NCBI GenBank assembly: GCA_000230935.2
Contig: AGIQ01000005.1
Span: forward strand, 124,001-188,000
Source of the DNA: Mycolicibacterium rhodesiae JS60
GTDB lineage: Bacteria > Actinomycetota > Actinomycetes > Mycobacteriales > Mycobacteriaceae
Reading direction: 5' to 3'
DNA length: 64,000 nucleotides
Part shown: in pieces, positions 33,117 through 41,932 of the stretch
How the letters are laid out: every line of letters starts with the position of its first letter
Position numbering within the stretch: the first letter of the stretch is position 1
Translations under genes and position numbers: made by a program
The notes under the pieces: model-generated
Seen by the model: only the letters and a program-made list of their open reading frames with translations
Told to the model about the DNA's origin: nothing
Databases searched by the model: none

Positions 33117-34481
33117 ATGACCGAATTCATGCGCAGCACAGATGCGTTCACCTGGTCGATGGAAGCCGACCCGCGGCTGAGATCCACGGTGGTGACGATG
33201 ATCCTTCTCGACCGGTCCCCGGACTGGCGTGCCGTACGGGAGCGGTTCGAGCTGGTCAGCCTCGAACTGCCGATGTTCCGCCAGCGGGTGGTGAATTCTC
33301 CGCCGCCGGCTCCGCCGCGCTGGGAGGACGCCCCCGACTTCGACCTGGACTATCACATGCGCCGGGTGTCGGCGCCCGAGCCGGGCACCCTCGACGGCGT
33401 GCTCGAGATGGCCCGGGTGGCCGCGATGGCCGACTTCGACCGGGCCCGGCCGATGTGGGAAGTCACCCTGATCGACGGTCTCGCCGACGGCGGTGCGGCC
33501 GTGCTCTGCAAATTCCACCACGCCCTGACCGACGGTGTCGGTGGCGTGCAGATCGCGATGCGGCTCTTCGACCTGAGCGAGCAGCATCAGGCCGCCGACG
33601 CGTTACCGGTCGCGGCGGCCGTCCCCGCCCGCCGGCCGCTGGCGGGTTATCGCGATGCCCTTCGCTACAACACCGACCTGTTCGCCACGGTGATCAGCGA
33701 ATCGGCCAAGATCGCTCCGCGGTTGTTGTTCAACACTATTCGGCGGCCGCTACAGACCGCCGAGTCGGCAGGTGAACTGGCCGCGTCGGTCTACCGGACG
33801 ATCCGCCCGGTGAACAGGCCGGGTTCCCCGCTGATGAAGAACCGCACCCTGAACCGCCGACTCGGCATTCTCGACGTGCCGATGCCGCGGATGCGGGAGG
33901 CCGCCCATCGAAGCGGCGGTGCACTCAACGACGCCTTCGTCGCCGGGGTGGCCGGCGGGCTGCGCCGCTACCACGACAAACATGGTGTCGGGGTTTTCGA
34001 TCTGCATCTGACTATGCCGATCAGCCTCCGCACCGACGACGACGGGGCGGGCGGTAACCGGATAACCCTGATGCGCTTCGACGTTCCGGCCGGCATCACC
34101 GATCCGGCCCGGCGGATCCGCAGCATCCACGAGCGCACCGGCCGGGTGCGTCACGAAAAGTCGCTTCCCTACACGCAATTGATCGCCGCGGCCCTCAATA
34201 TGATGCCGCGCTGGTATATCGGGTCGATCCTGCGTCACGTCGACTTCCTCTGCAGCGACGTACCGGGGGTGCCGGTACCGGTCTATCTGGGTGGCGCGGC
34301 GGTGCGCGCGCAGTACGCGTTCGGTCCCACTGTCGGCGCGGCGGTCAACGTCACCCTGCTGACGTATGTGGACACCTGTGCGCTGGGCATCGACGTCGAT
34401 GCCGGCGCGATCCCGGATTTTGACGAGTTCTACGACTGTATGGCAGACAGTTTCGATGAAGTGCTGGCGCTGGCGGACTGA
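33117..34481 (+). CDS. Wax ester synthase/diacylglycerol acyltransferase (WS/DGAT, Tgs family)
   Basis: Membrane-associated acyltransferase of 454 residues that esterifies diacylglycerol or fatty alcohol with acyl-CoA to form storage lipid. The catalytic HHxxxDG motif is KFHHALTDGVGG (about 134-145). Other family stretches: N-terminal DAFTWSMEADP, DFDRARPMWEVTLIDGL, GALNDAFVAGVAGGLRRY and the C-terminal LCSDVPGVPVPVYLGGA. ATG 33117 is the start. A DosR-like palindrome lies 62 bp upstream; in M. tuberculosis tgs1 is DosR-controlled. The gene ends 4 nt before the convergent SbcC-like gene's stop. Confidence 0.92.
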   Translation: MTEFMRSTDAFTWSMEADPRLRSTVVTMILLDRSPDWRAVRERFELVSLELPMFRQRVVNSPPPAPPRWEDAPDFDLDYHMRRVSAPEPGTLDGVLEMARVAAMADFDRARPMWEVTLIDGLADGGAAVLCKFHHALTDGVGGVQIAMRLFDLSEQHQAADALPVAAAVPARRPLAGYRDALRYNTDLFATVISESAKIAPRLLFNTIRRPLQTAESAGELAASVYRTIRPVNRPGSPLMKNRTLNRRLGILDVPMPRMREAAHRSGGALNDAFVAGVAGGLRRYHDKHGVGVFDLHLTMPISLRTDDDGAGGNRITLMRFDVPAGITDPARRIRSIHERTGRVRHEKSLPYTQLIAAALNMMPRWYIGSILRHVDFLCSDVPGVPVPVYLGGAAVRAQYAFGPTVGAAVNVTLLTYVDTCALGIDVDAGAIPDFDEFYDCMADSFDEVLALAD

Positions 34482-34485
34482 CGAC

Positions 34486-37107
34486 TCAGGCGGTCAACTC
34501 GATGACGTGAGCGTCCTGCACACCCAGGTAGCGGGTCGGTGTGCAGGTGAGCACGATGACCTGACCGTGATCGCCCACCGTGTCGAACACGGCGCCCATC
34601 TTGGTGAGCCGTTCGGGGTCGGTGAAGCCCAGCGCGTCGTCGATCACGACCGGCACGCTGTCCTCAGAGGCGACCAGGGCCGCGCCGGCCAGCCGCGCCA
34701 GAATCCCGAGCTGTTCCTTGGCCCCGCCCGACAGTGAGTCGTAGGGCACGGTACGACCGTCCAACGTGCGGTTACAGATTCGCAGATCGCTGTCGATCTC
34801 GACCTCGAAGGTCGGCCCGAACACCGGACGGCCCAGCCGCTCGATCTCAGTGCGGAACGGCGCGACGTACCGCTTCCGGGTGTTGTCCCGGTGCCGGGCC
34901 ATGACCGACCGCAACAGCTCGGCCGCCCTGGCACGGCGGGACACCCGCGAGTGCTCCGCGAAAGCATGCTCGCGTGCGATCTGGGCGGCGTCGAGGCTGC
35001 CCTTGCGTCCTTCGTTGCCCATCACGCTCAGCTCGACGGTGATGTCGTTGAGTGCCTGCCCGACAGCAGAGTGCTCGCGGTCCAGGTCGGCGGCAGCGAT
35101 GTTGGCGGAGGCCAATTCCTCTTGCACCGCAACGGGATCCGCGGCGGCATACCGCTCCTCCAGCTCGGCGACTGCGGTAGCGGCCTGACGGTGCGCCTCG
35201 GCATCGGCAACCGCTTGTTCGGCGACCTGCTCATCGGCGCTGCCGGCCCGCAGAGCCGTGAGCCGTTCGGTCGCCGCGTCGAGCTCAGCGCTGGCATCGC
35301 TCACCTTCGAACGCAGAACTGTTGCCGCCGTGCCCTTCTCCGTCAACTGCGCATTGGCAGCGGTCAGCGCCCGCTGGTGAAGATCGGCGCGGGTGCGGGC
35401 ATCCTCGCGGGCCGAGATGGCGCCCACGAACGCCTCCCGCGCGGCCGCGGCGTCAGCCCCCGCGGCGAGCAACTCGGGCGAGATCGCCTCGTGCAGTTGC
35501 GCCAGCCGGGCGCACATCTGCGCAACCCCCTCGCCCTCACACAGCCCGGCCAAGGTCGCCGCCAGCTGATCACGGTTGCCGGTCAATTCCCGCCGACGCC
35601 GCTCGATCGCCCGCGCGTCCTCGATGTCGACGGCACCGCCCTGCCGAAGGGACTCGCCCAGAAGTCGTTGTGCCGCATCGAGTTTCTCTTGGACACCGGC
35701 GGTGGTGGCCCCTGGATCTATCCGCACACTCAGCAGCCCGGGCAGCTCGACGGTGCTGGACGCCGAGGTGGCGGGGACCCAGCTCTCCCCCGAGGACAAC
35801 CGGATGGTCTGCCCGCCCACGGTCAGCTCGAGATCGGTGGCCGCGGTGAACTCCACCGTGGTGGCGGTCAGCGCAAGCTGCGCCTCGATCCGTTCGACCA
35901 GGGCCGCGGCGGACTCGATGTCGGCCATCACCTCTGTTGTCAGGGTGATGTCGGAGATGCTGGTGTTCAGCGTCACCAACTGCGCGTCGAGCGCCTCGAT
36001 GCGCTCCAGTCGCGCGGCTAGACGCTTGGCCTCCTCGCCGCCGGCCAGCGCATCCACGACGCGGCGGGCCTCGTCGGCAGCGGCTTCGGCAGCGACGACG
36101 GCGGCCGCCGCCTCCGCCGCTGCCGCACCGGCCATTTCGGCGACCTCCCGCGCGGCGGCTTCGGCCTCGACCGCGATCGCCAGCTGCCCCTGTAACTCGC
36201 TGACCGCCGCGGCGCGTGCGGTCACCTCGTCGCGCAATCGCACACGCTCGGCCTGCGCGGCGCCGGACGCGGCGCAGGTTGCCTGTGCCGCGGTCGCGAC
36301 GAGCTCGGCCTGCTTCAGTTGGTCGGCAAGCTCGGAAAGCGCGCCGGCCGCCGCCTGTGCGGCGGCCAGGCGCGCGGCGACGCCGTGGCGGCGATCGGCC
36401 AGCCCGGCCCGCTGCTCGGCCAGATCGGCATGCCTGCGCACCCGTTCGTCGACTTCGGCGACCGCGGCCGTACACCGGGCCACGTCCTCGTCGGCGGCGC
36501 GCAACGCAGCGATCGCCGCTGCCCATTCGGCCGTCGGCCGCCCCGTCCCGGTGAAGTATCTGCCGTACTCGGCGTCGATCCGTTCGATCAGCAGCGGTTC
36601 GGTGCCCGACAGCGCCGCCTCGTCACCGGCGGCGAGGTCCAGGGCGCGCGACAACGCATCGCATTCGGACAGGTCCACCGCCGCCATCGAGCCGGACTGC
36701 AAGACCCGCTGCGCGCGCCACAGCCCGGTGTCAACCGTTTCACCGAGCATGGCCAACACCCGCTCGTGAGCCTCGTCCCCGGTCAGCTGCTCGCGGCGCG
36801 GCGCGGTGATGGTCAGCTCGGTCTCACACTTCTTGTGGAACCGCTTGCGATACACGAAACGGTATGGGCCCGTGCTGATCTCGGCAGTGACCTCGGAGCC
36901 AACATCGGCGTGCGTGGGCTTGACCTGCTTGACTTCCTTCTTCGTCGAGCGGTCCTTGGACTCCAGCAGCAGATCGAGCGCCTCGATCATCGACGTCTTG
37001 CCGACTTCGTTGGCCCCGCACACGACGACCACCCCGTGATCGGGAAACTCGATGTCGCGGTGCGCGATTCCGCGATAGTTGGTCAGCGTCAGCCGGTGCA
37101 GTCTCAC
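34486..37107 (-). CDS. SbcC/Rad50/SMC-like ATPase (Rv1278-like)
   Basis: Protein of 873 residues. The N-terminus has the SMC-type opening LHRLTLTNYRGIAHRDIEF and Walker A GANEVGKTS (31-39). The C-terminus has the ABC signature LSGGAKEQLG (about 794) and Walker B VPVVIDDALG (about 822). The middle (about 210-700) is Ala/Glu/Arg-rich coiled coil. No obvious zinc-hook CxxC was seen. Its GTG start overlaps the nuclease-like gene by 4 bp (GTGA), as expected for an SbcCD/Rad50-Mre11 type pair acting on DNA ends. This is the Rv1278 position. Biochemical role not known. Confidence 0.88.
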   Translation of the reverse strand: MRLHRLTLTNYRGIAHRDIEFPDHGVVVVCGANEVGKTSMIEALDLLLESKDRSTKKEVKQVKPTHADVGSEVTAEISTGPYRFVYRKRFHKKCETELTITAPRREQLTGDEAHERVLAMLGETVDTGLWRAQRVLQSGSMAAVDLSECDALSRALDLAAGDEAALSGTEPLLIERIDAEYGRYFTGTGRPTAEWAAAIAALRAADEDVARCTAAVAEVDERVRRHADLAEQRAGLADRRHGVAARLAAAQAAAGALSELADQLKQAELVATAAQATCAASGAAQAERVRLRDEVTARAAAVSELQGQLAIAVEAEAAAREVAEMAGAAAAEAAAAVVAAEAAADEARRVVDALAGGEEAKRLAARLERIEALDAQLVTLNTSISDITLTTEVMADIESAAALVERIEAQLALTATTVEFTAATDLELTVGGQTIRLSSGESWVPATSASSTVELPGLLSVRIDPGATTAGVQEKLDAAQRLLGESLRQGGAVDIEDARAIERRRRELTGNRDQLAATLAGLCEGEGVAQMCARLAQLHEAISPELLAAGADAAAAREAFVGAISAREDARTRADLHQRALTAANAQLTEKGTAATVLRSKVSDASAELDAATERLTALRAGSADEQVAEQAVADAEAHRQAATAVAELEERYAAADPVAVQEELASANIAAADLDREHSAVGQALNDITVELSVMGNEGRKGSLDAAQIAREHAFAEHSRVSRRARAAELLRSVMARHRDNTRKRYVAPFRTEIERLGRPVFGPTFEVEIDSDLRICNRTLDGRTVPYDSLSGGAKEQLGILARLAGAALVASEDSVPVVIDDALGFTDPERLTKMGAVFDTVGDHGQVIVLTCTPTRYLGVQDAHVIELTA

Positions 37108-38255
37108 GCCGCACTCCCCCCGGCCAGCCGCAGCAACAACCCCAGTGCGCCTTGGGCGTCCGCAGCGGAATCACCGTCACCGGAGCGGGCGGTGCTGACG
37201 AGTTCGTCGATGGCGGACGCGGCGAAGCCACCGATTCCGAGATCGTCGAATTCACCGTCGGCGGGCATCACCGCGATGCTGGTGTGCCGGTCCCAGGTTC
37301 CCAGCCAGGCGAACAGCCGGGCGTACTTGTCCAGGCAGGCATCCAGCGCGGCGCGGTCGGTCACCGTGAGCGAACCGGTGAGCCCAAGCCGCACCACCGT
37401 GCGCTCCTTGTCCGTCAGCAGGTCGAGGTTCAGGTCGAGGTCGGCGATGTCGCGGCTGTCGTCGACCTGGCGGTGCAGCGTGACGAACCGCCACCGCCCG
37501 ACGTGGCGGGCATCGACAGTCACCGGATGGGCCGGGTCGGCTTCGTCGACATCGACCACCAGGACGTGCCCCGGATCGGCCTCGACGTCGTCGAAGTTGG
37601 TCACTTCGGGTGAACCCGAGTACCAAACCCGTCCGCTGTCACCGACGCAGGTGCGAGAGTGCTTGTCGCCCAACGCGACATAATGGACCGCGCCGCGGTT
37701 GAGCGCCTCGGACAGCGCGGCCATCCGGATCAGCGAGGCCTTGCCGGGATCCGGGTCGAGCACGTCGACCCCGCCGTGCGCGACCAGGACGCGGGTGGTG
37801 CCGTCGGCGGGAAGATCGCGCAGCACGGCGGCGGCCAAGTCGGCGGTCGGCGCCTTCGTCCGCCAGGGGGCGACGACGAGCTGCACACCCGGGCGTACAT
37901 CCCACACTCCGTCGCGGTCCAGGACGATCACGTTGTCGGGGCACTCGGCGTTGAACAGCGCGCTGGTGTACACCGACGACGCGTCCAAGGGGTCATGGTT
38001 GCCGGGCAGCAGATACACCGGAACGCCGATGGCGCGCATGGCTTCCAGCGACTGGCTGATGACTTTCGGGGCGAGCTGGTTGTGCTCGAAGACGTCGCCT
38101 GCCACCACGAGGAACTCCGCGGCGGCCTCGTCGGCAAGTGCGCCGAGGCCGGCCACCGCGTCACGCCGGGCGGCCGAGTAACGCGGCTGCGCTTCACCTT
38201 CGAGGAAGTGCCGCGTCATGCCGAGCTGCCAGTCGGCGGTGTGCACGAAGCGCAT
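37104..38255 (-). CDS. SbcD/Mre11-like metallophosphoesterase (Rv1277-like)
   Basis: Calcineurin-fold phosphoesterase of 383 residues. The metal-ligand motifs are FVHTADWQLG (3-12), VVAGDVFEHNQ, LLPGNHDPLD, VAHGGVD and ALGDKHS. ATG 38255 begins MRFVHTADW, which places the first motif at the very N-terminus as in SbcD; a longer frame to 38696 runs over the divergent phosphatase promoter and was rejected. Coupled by a 4-bp overlap to the SMC-like ATPase, implying one complex in DNA processing or repair. Confidence 0.88.
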   Translation of the reverse strand: MRFVHTADWQLGMTRHFLEGEAQPRYSAARRDAVAGLGALADEAAAEFLVVAGDVFEHNQLAPKVISQSLEAMRAIGVPVYLLPGNHDPLDASSVYTSALFNAECPDNVIVLDRDGVWDVRPGVQLVVAPWRTKAPTADLAAAVLRDLPADGTTRVLVAHGGVDVLDPDPGKASLIRMAALSEALNRGAVHYVALGDKHSRTCVGDSGRVWYSGSPEVTNFDDVEADPGHVLVVDVDEADPAHPVTVDARHVGRWRFVTLHRQVDDSRDIADLDLNLDLLTDKERTVVRLGLTGSLTVTDRAALDACLDKYARLFAWLGTWDRHTSIAVMPADGEFDDLGIGGFAASAIDELVSTARSGDGDSAADAQGALGLLLRLAGGSAA

Positions 38256-38372
38256 GTCCTCTTCGGCCCTTCCCTGTCTCGTCGGCGAGTGTTGTGCGCG
38301 AGTGTATGGCTCTGCGCCGACAAGTCTGCGGACCTCGACCGGCATGTACCGCGGCACGTTTACCCTGTCACC

Positions 38373-38879
38373 GTGACCGCGCCCCCACGCACCCTGATCC
38401 TGATGCGCCACGCCAAGTCGGATTACCCCAATGGAGTGGTCGACCACGACCGGCCACTGGCGGCTCGCGGGATCCGGGAAGCCGGCCTGGCAGGCGACTG
38501 GCTGCGGGCCAACATGCCGGCGATCGACCTGGTGCTGTGCTCCTCGGCGACCAGAACACGGCAAACCCTGGATCGCACCGAGATCAGTGCGCCGGTGACC
38601 TACTCCGAGCGGCTCTACGGCGCCACCCCTGAGTCGATGATCGACGAGATCAACCAGGTCTGCGACGAGGTCGCCACCCTGATGGTGGTCGGCCACGAAC
38701 CCACGGTGAGCCAGGTGGCGCTCGGGCTGGCCGACCCGGACCGCTCAGATGGCGAGGCCGCCGAACGGATCTCGATGAAGTACCCGACGTCGGCCATCGC
38801 GGTGTTGTCGGTGCCGAGCGGCTGGCCCGACCTGCAACTCAGCAGCGCCGAGCTGAGGGCCTTTCACATACCGCGTTAA
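38373..38879 (+). CDS. SixA-like histidine phosphatase (Rv1276c-like)
   Basis: Histidine-phosphatase-superfamily protein of 168 residues. The catalytic motif is LMRHAKSDYP (His13) in place of the usual RHG, as in phosphohistidine phosphatase SixA. Second motif VVGHEPTVSQ holds the other conserved His. GTG 38373 is the start; it is divergent from the SbcD-like gene with 117 bp between starts. The substrate (phosphohistidine protein or small phosphoester) is not known. Confidence 0.88.
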   Translation: MTAPPRTLILMRHAKSDYPNGVVDHDRPLAARGIREAGLAGDWLRANMPAIDLVLCSSATRTRQTLDRTEISAPVTYSERLYGATPESMIDEINQVCDEVATLMVVGHEPTVSQVALGLADPDRSDGEAAERISMKYPTSAIAVLSVPSGWPDLQLSSAELRAFHIPR

Positions 38880-38906
38880 CAGTCTTCGCGTAAGCGCTCA
38901 TCCACG

Positions 38907-39455
38907 CTAGGAGTTGGTGGCCAGCGTCAGCTCCATCAGCTTGATGGCCTGACCGCACGCGTCGATACCCGGCGCCTGCGGGTTGACCCACCACCCGACG
39001 ACGCCGCCGGCGTCACTGGCCACTCCGCATGCCCCATTCGGATCGCTGGTCCGCATCACGATCGACGGCACACCGGCGATCGAGCGGTTCTCGAGCTGGT
39101 AGTTGAGGAACTGGCCGACCGACCGCTCGTTGTCGAGGCTGCCCTGCTCGTACCAGAACCGGGTGATGTCGACCAGCCCCGCGGGGTTGGCCGCCTGCCA
39201 GCGGCAGACCGCGCCCACGAACGTGCTCTGGATGTCCAGCGGATCGGCCCCGACCGTTTTGGCCAGGATGTCCGTCGTGAGGACGTCGCACTCCTTGAGC
39301 AGGTTCGGGTACTGCTGAGCGGAGTTGTCATTGCGCGGGGTGACGCCCGAACCGGACTTCGCCGCAGTGCCGGCGACCGTCTTCGCACAGCCACTGACCA
39401 GCACCAGCGCGGAAAGCACCGCGACGACGACGGCCAGGATGCGACGCGGGCTCAT
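38907..39455 (-). CDS. lprC: DUF3558 lipoprotein LprC-like
   Basis: Exported lipoprotein of 182 residues; signal peptide ending in the lipobox LVSGC (Cys about 23). DUF3558 features: NLLKECDVLTTDILAK, CRWQ, and cysteines in GACGVA and DACGQA, giving likely disulfides. ATG 39455 overlaps the stop of the neighbouring lprB-like gene by 4 bp, so the two lipoproteins are coupled, as in Rv1275/Rv1274. Function unknown. Confidence 0.85.
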   Translation of the reverse strand: MSPRRILAVVVAVLSALVLVSGCAKTVAGTAAKSGSGVTPRNDNSAQQYPNLLKECDVLTTDILAKTVGADPLDIQSTFVGAVCRWQAANPAGLVDITRFWYEQGSLDNERSVGQFLNYQLENRSIAGVPSIVMRTSDPNGACGVASDAGGVVGWWVNPQAPGIDACGQAIKLMELTLATNS

Positions 39456-40012
39456 TTGGCGTTCACGATCGATAGCCGGGTCAGTTCCTTGGCCACGTCG
39501 CAGGCCGGCGGGAACGGCTTCTCGGCGAAGCTGACCGACCATTCGATGAAGTCGTCGTTGAACTGGATTCCGACCTCGCACAGGTTGTCTCCCAGAGTCG
39601 GATCAGTGCCGATCGCGATGAACCCGCTGTGGCCCTCGATGTTGATGTCCTCGACGCTGGTGCGCGACAGTTCCTCGGTCTTGCGTTCACGTCCGATTGG
39701 GCTACCCCGGTACCAGGTGAAGGAGAAGTGCGGCCCGAGGATGCCGCCGCCGGCCAGCCACTGGCAGCCAATGGAGTTCTTCGCCGTGGTCACCAAACCG
39801 GTGACGCGGGTCTGCTCGGCCATCGTCTGGTCGCTGATGCCGCCGCACTCGGGGAACATCGGGCCGTGCTTGGCATTGCCGGCCTGCGGCTGGCTAGGCC
39901 CCTGAGTGCCGGTGGCCTGGCCGGGGCCGCTGCCCGAGTCCGAGCATGCGCCGAGAGCGGCGACGATGGCTACGGCCCCAGCAGCCACCGCGAGTTTGCG
40001 CGTCGCTGTCAT
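39452..40012 (-). CDS. lprB: DUF3558 lipoprotein LprB-like
   Basis: Exported lipoprotein of 186 residues. The lipobox is ALGAC (Cys about 23), followed by a Ser/Gly/Gln-rich linker. DUF3558 stretches: FPECGGISDQTMAEQT, SIGCQWLAGG, GDNLCEVGI and PPACDVAKELTR; four conserved cysteines. ATG 40012 is the start. First gene of the two-lipoprotein operon; divergent from the ABC exporter pair with 165 bp between. Confidence 0.85.
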   Translation of the reverse strand: MTATRKLAVAAGAVAIVAALGACSDSGSGPGQATGTQGPSQPQAGNAKHGPMFPECGGISDQTMAEQTRVTGLVTTAKNSIGCQWLAGGGILGPHFSFTWYRGSPIGRERKTEELSRTSVEDINIEGHSGFIAIGTDPTLGDNLCEVGIQFNDDFIEWSVSFAEKPFPPACDVAKELTRLSIVNAK

Positions 40013-40177
40013 GCGCACCTGCTGCGAGTCACAGCATGCACTGTAGCGGCCACCCCTTACCTCAACCACCGACATGCCGCTTGACCTGCCGATTTGCTGA
40101 GATTTTGGGCAACAGCCGGTGACATCGGTGCGACAGCTTCGCGCAGCCGGGCTGACGCGGTGTGCGACAGTAGCGAA

Positions 40178-41932
40178 ATGCTCCTGGCGCTGCTGAGACA
40201 GTATGTCCGGCCGTACCGGTGGCTGGTCGCCGTGGTCATGGCGCTGCAGACCGTCAGCACGCTGGCCTCCTTGTATCTGCCGACGGTCAACGCCGCGATC
40301 ATCGACGACGGCGTTGCCAAGGGTGACACCGGACTGATCGCCGAGCTCGGCCTGGTGATGCTGGCGGTGACCGGACTTCAGGTGGTGTGCGCGATCGGCG
40401 CGGTCTACTTCGGCTCGCGCACCGGTATGGGTTTCGGCCGCGACCTGCGATCGGCAATGTTCCACCACGTCACCACCTTCTCTGAGCAGGAGACCGCCCG
40501 GTTCGGGGCGCCGTCGCTGCTGACCCGCACCACCAACGACGTCCAGCAGATTCAGGTGCTGATCCAGATGACGATGACGGTCCTGGTGACCGCGCCGATC
40601 ATGTGCATCGGCGGCATCATCATGGCGATTCACCAGGACGCCGGGCTGTCGTGGCTGTTGCTCGTGAGTGTTCCGGTACTGGCGCTGTCGAACTATTGGA
40701 TCGTCACCCGGATGCTGCCGATCTTCCGCAGCATGCAACGACTCATCGACGGCATCAATCGGGTGATGCGCGAACAGCTCTCCGGCATCCGGGTGATCCG
40801 GGCGTTCGCCCGCGAATCCTTCGAACGAGACCGGTTCGCCGTCGCCAACGTGGCGGTGTCGGACACCGCGTTGGCCGCCGGCCGCTGGCAGGCGCTGATG
40901 CTGCCGGTCACCACGTTGACCATCAACATCTCCAGCGTCGCGCTGATCTGGTTCGGCGGGCTGCGCATCGACAGCGGACACATGCAGGTCGGCTCACTGA
41001 TCGCGTTCCTGTCGTATTTCATGCAGATCCTGATGGCCGTGATGATGGCCACGTTGATCGTGGTGATGTTGCCGCGTGCCTCGGTGTGCGCCGAACGCAT
41101 CACCGAGGTGCTCGGCACCCAGCCCGCGGTCAACAACCCAGCCTCCCCGCGGCGCCCGGACGGCGGTATCCGGGGGACGGTCGCCCTCGAGAACGCAACG
41201 TTCTGCTACCCGGGCGCGGAACGCCCCGTCCTGGAGGGTGTTTCGCTGACCGCGCGGCCGGGGACGACGACGGCGATCGTCGGCAGCACCGGCTCCGGGA
41301 AGTCGACGCTGATATCTCTGATCTGCCGGCTCTACGACGTCACCGACGGAGCGGTCCGCGTCGACGGCGTCGACGTGCGCGACTATGACACCGAGACCCT
41401 GTGGTCGACACTGGGTCTGGTGCCGCAGCGAGGTTATCTGTTCTCCGGCACGGTCGCCGAGAACCTAGCGCTCGGTGCGCGGCCAGGGCAGCCAGTGACC
41501 GAGGACGACATGTGGTCGGCGCTGCGAGTGGCGGCGGCCGACGATTTCGTGCGCGCCCATCCCGACGGACTCGACATGCGAGTTGCCCAGGGCGGCATCA
41601 ACTTCTCCGGCGGTCAGCGTCAGCGGCTGGCGATCGCGCGGGCAGTCATCCGCCGCCCGGCAATCTATCTGTTCGACGATGCATTCTCTGCCCTGGACGT
41701 GCACACCGACGCCCGGGTGCGCACGGCCCTTCGCGAGGCGTCCGCAGGCGCCACGGTGATCATTGTCTCCCAGCGCATTTCGACCGTGTCCCACGCCGAC
41801 AACATCGTCGTGATCGACGGTGGCCGGGTGGTCGGCGCGGGCACCCACGATGCACTGCTGACCGAGTGTGAGACGTATGCGGAGTTCGCCGATTCGCAGT
41901 CCGTGGGCTCATCCGTCGGAGGCGCACAGTGA
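40178..41932 (+). CDS. ABC exporter half-transporter (Rv1273c-like)
   Basis: Protein of 584 residues: six transmembrane segments (about 15-310) fused to an ATPase with Walker A GSTGSGKST (about 373-381), signature FSGGQRQRLA and Walker B IYLFDDAFSALD. In this first subunit the Walker B is followed by Asp (DDAF), where the catalytic Glu would normally be, so its site is probably degenerate; heterodimers of this kind have one degenerate site. ATG 40178 follows GCGAA. Its stop overlaps the next gene's GTG by 4 bp, implying a heterodimer. Substrate unknown. Confidence 0.9.
   Translation: MLLALLRQYVRPYRWLVAVVMALQTVSTLASLYLPTVNAAIIDDGVAKGDTGLIAELGLVMLAVTGLQVVCAIGAVYFGSRTGMGFGRDLRSAMFHHVTTFSEQETARFGAPSLLTRTTNDVQQIQVLIQMTMTVLVTAPIMCIGGIIMAIHQDAGLSWLLLVSVPVLALSNYWIVTRMLPIFRSMQRLIDGINRVMREQLSGIRVIRAFARESFERDRFAVANVAVSDTALAAGRWQALMLPVTTLTINISSVALIWFGGLRIDSGHMQVGSLIAFLSYFMQILMAVMMATLIVVMLPRASVCAERITEVLGTQPAVNNPASPRRPDGGIRGTVALENATFCYPGAERPVLEGVSLTARPGTTTAIVGSTGSGKSTLISLICRLYDVTDGAVRVDGVDVRDYDTETLWSTLGLVPQRGYLFSGTVAENLALGARPGQPVTEDDMWSALRVAAADDFVRAHPDGLDMRVAQGGINFSGGQRQRLAIARAVIRRPAIYLFDDAFSALDVHTDARVRTALREASAGATVIIVSQRISTVSHADNIVVIDGGRVVGAGTHDALLTECETYAEFADSQSVGSSVGGAQ

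Noticed and set aside
32898..33587. N-terminal extension of the alpha/beta-hydrolase
   Set aside because: It reads through an intergenic palindrome and the start of the divergent WS/DGAT gene; ATG 32897 fits the fold.
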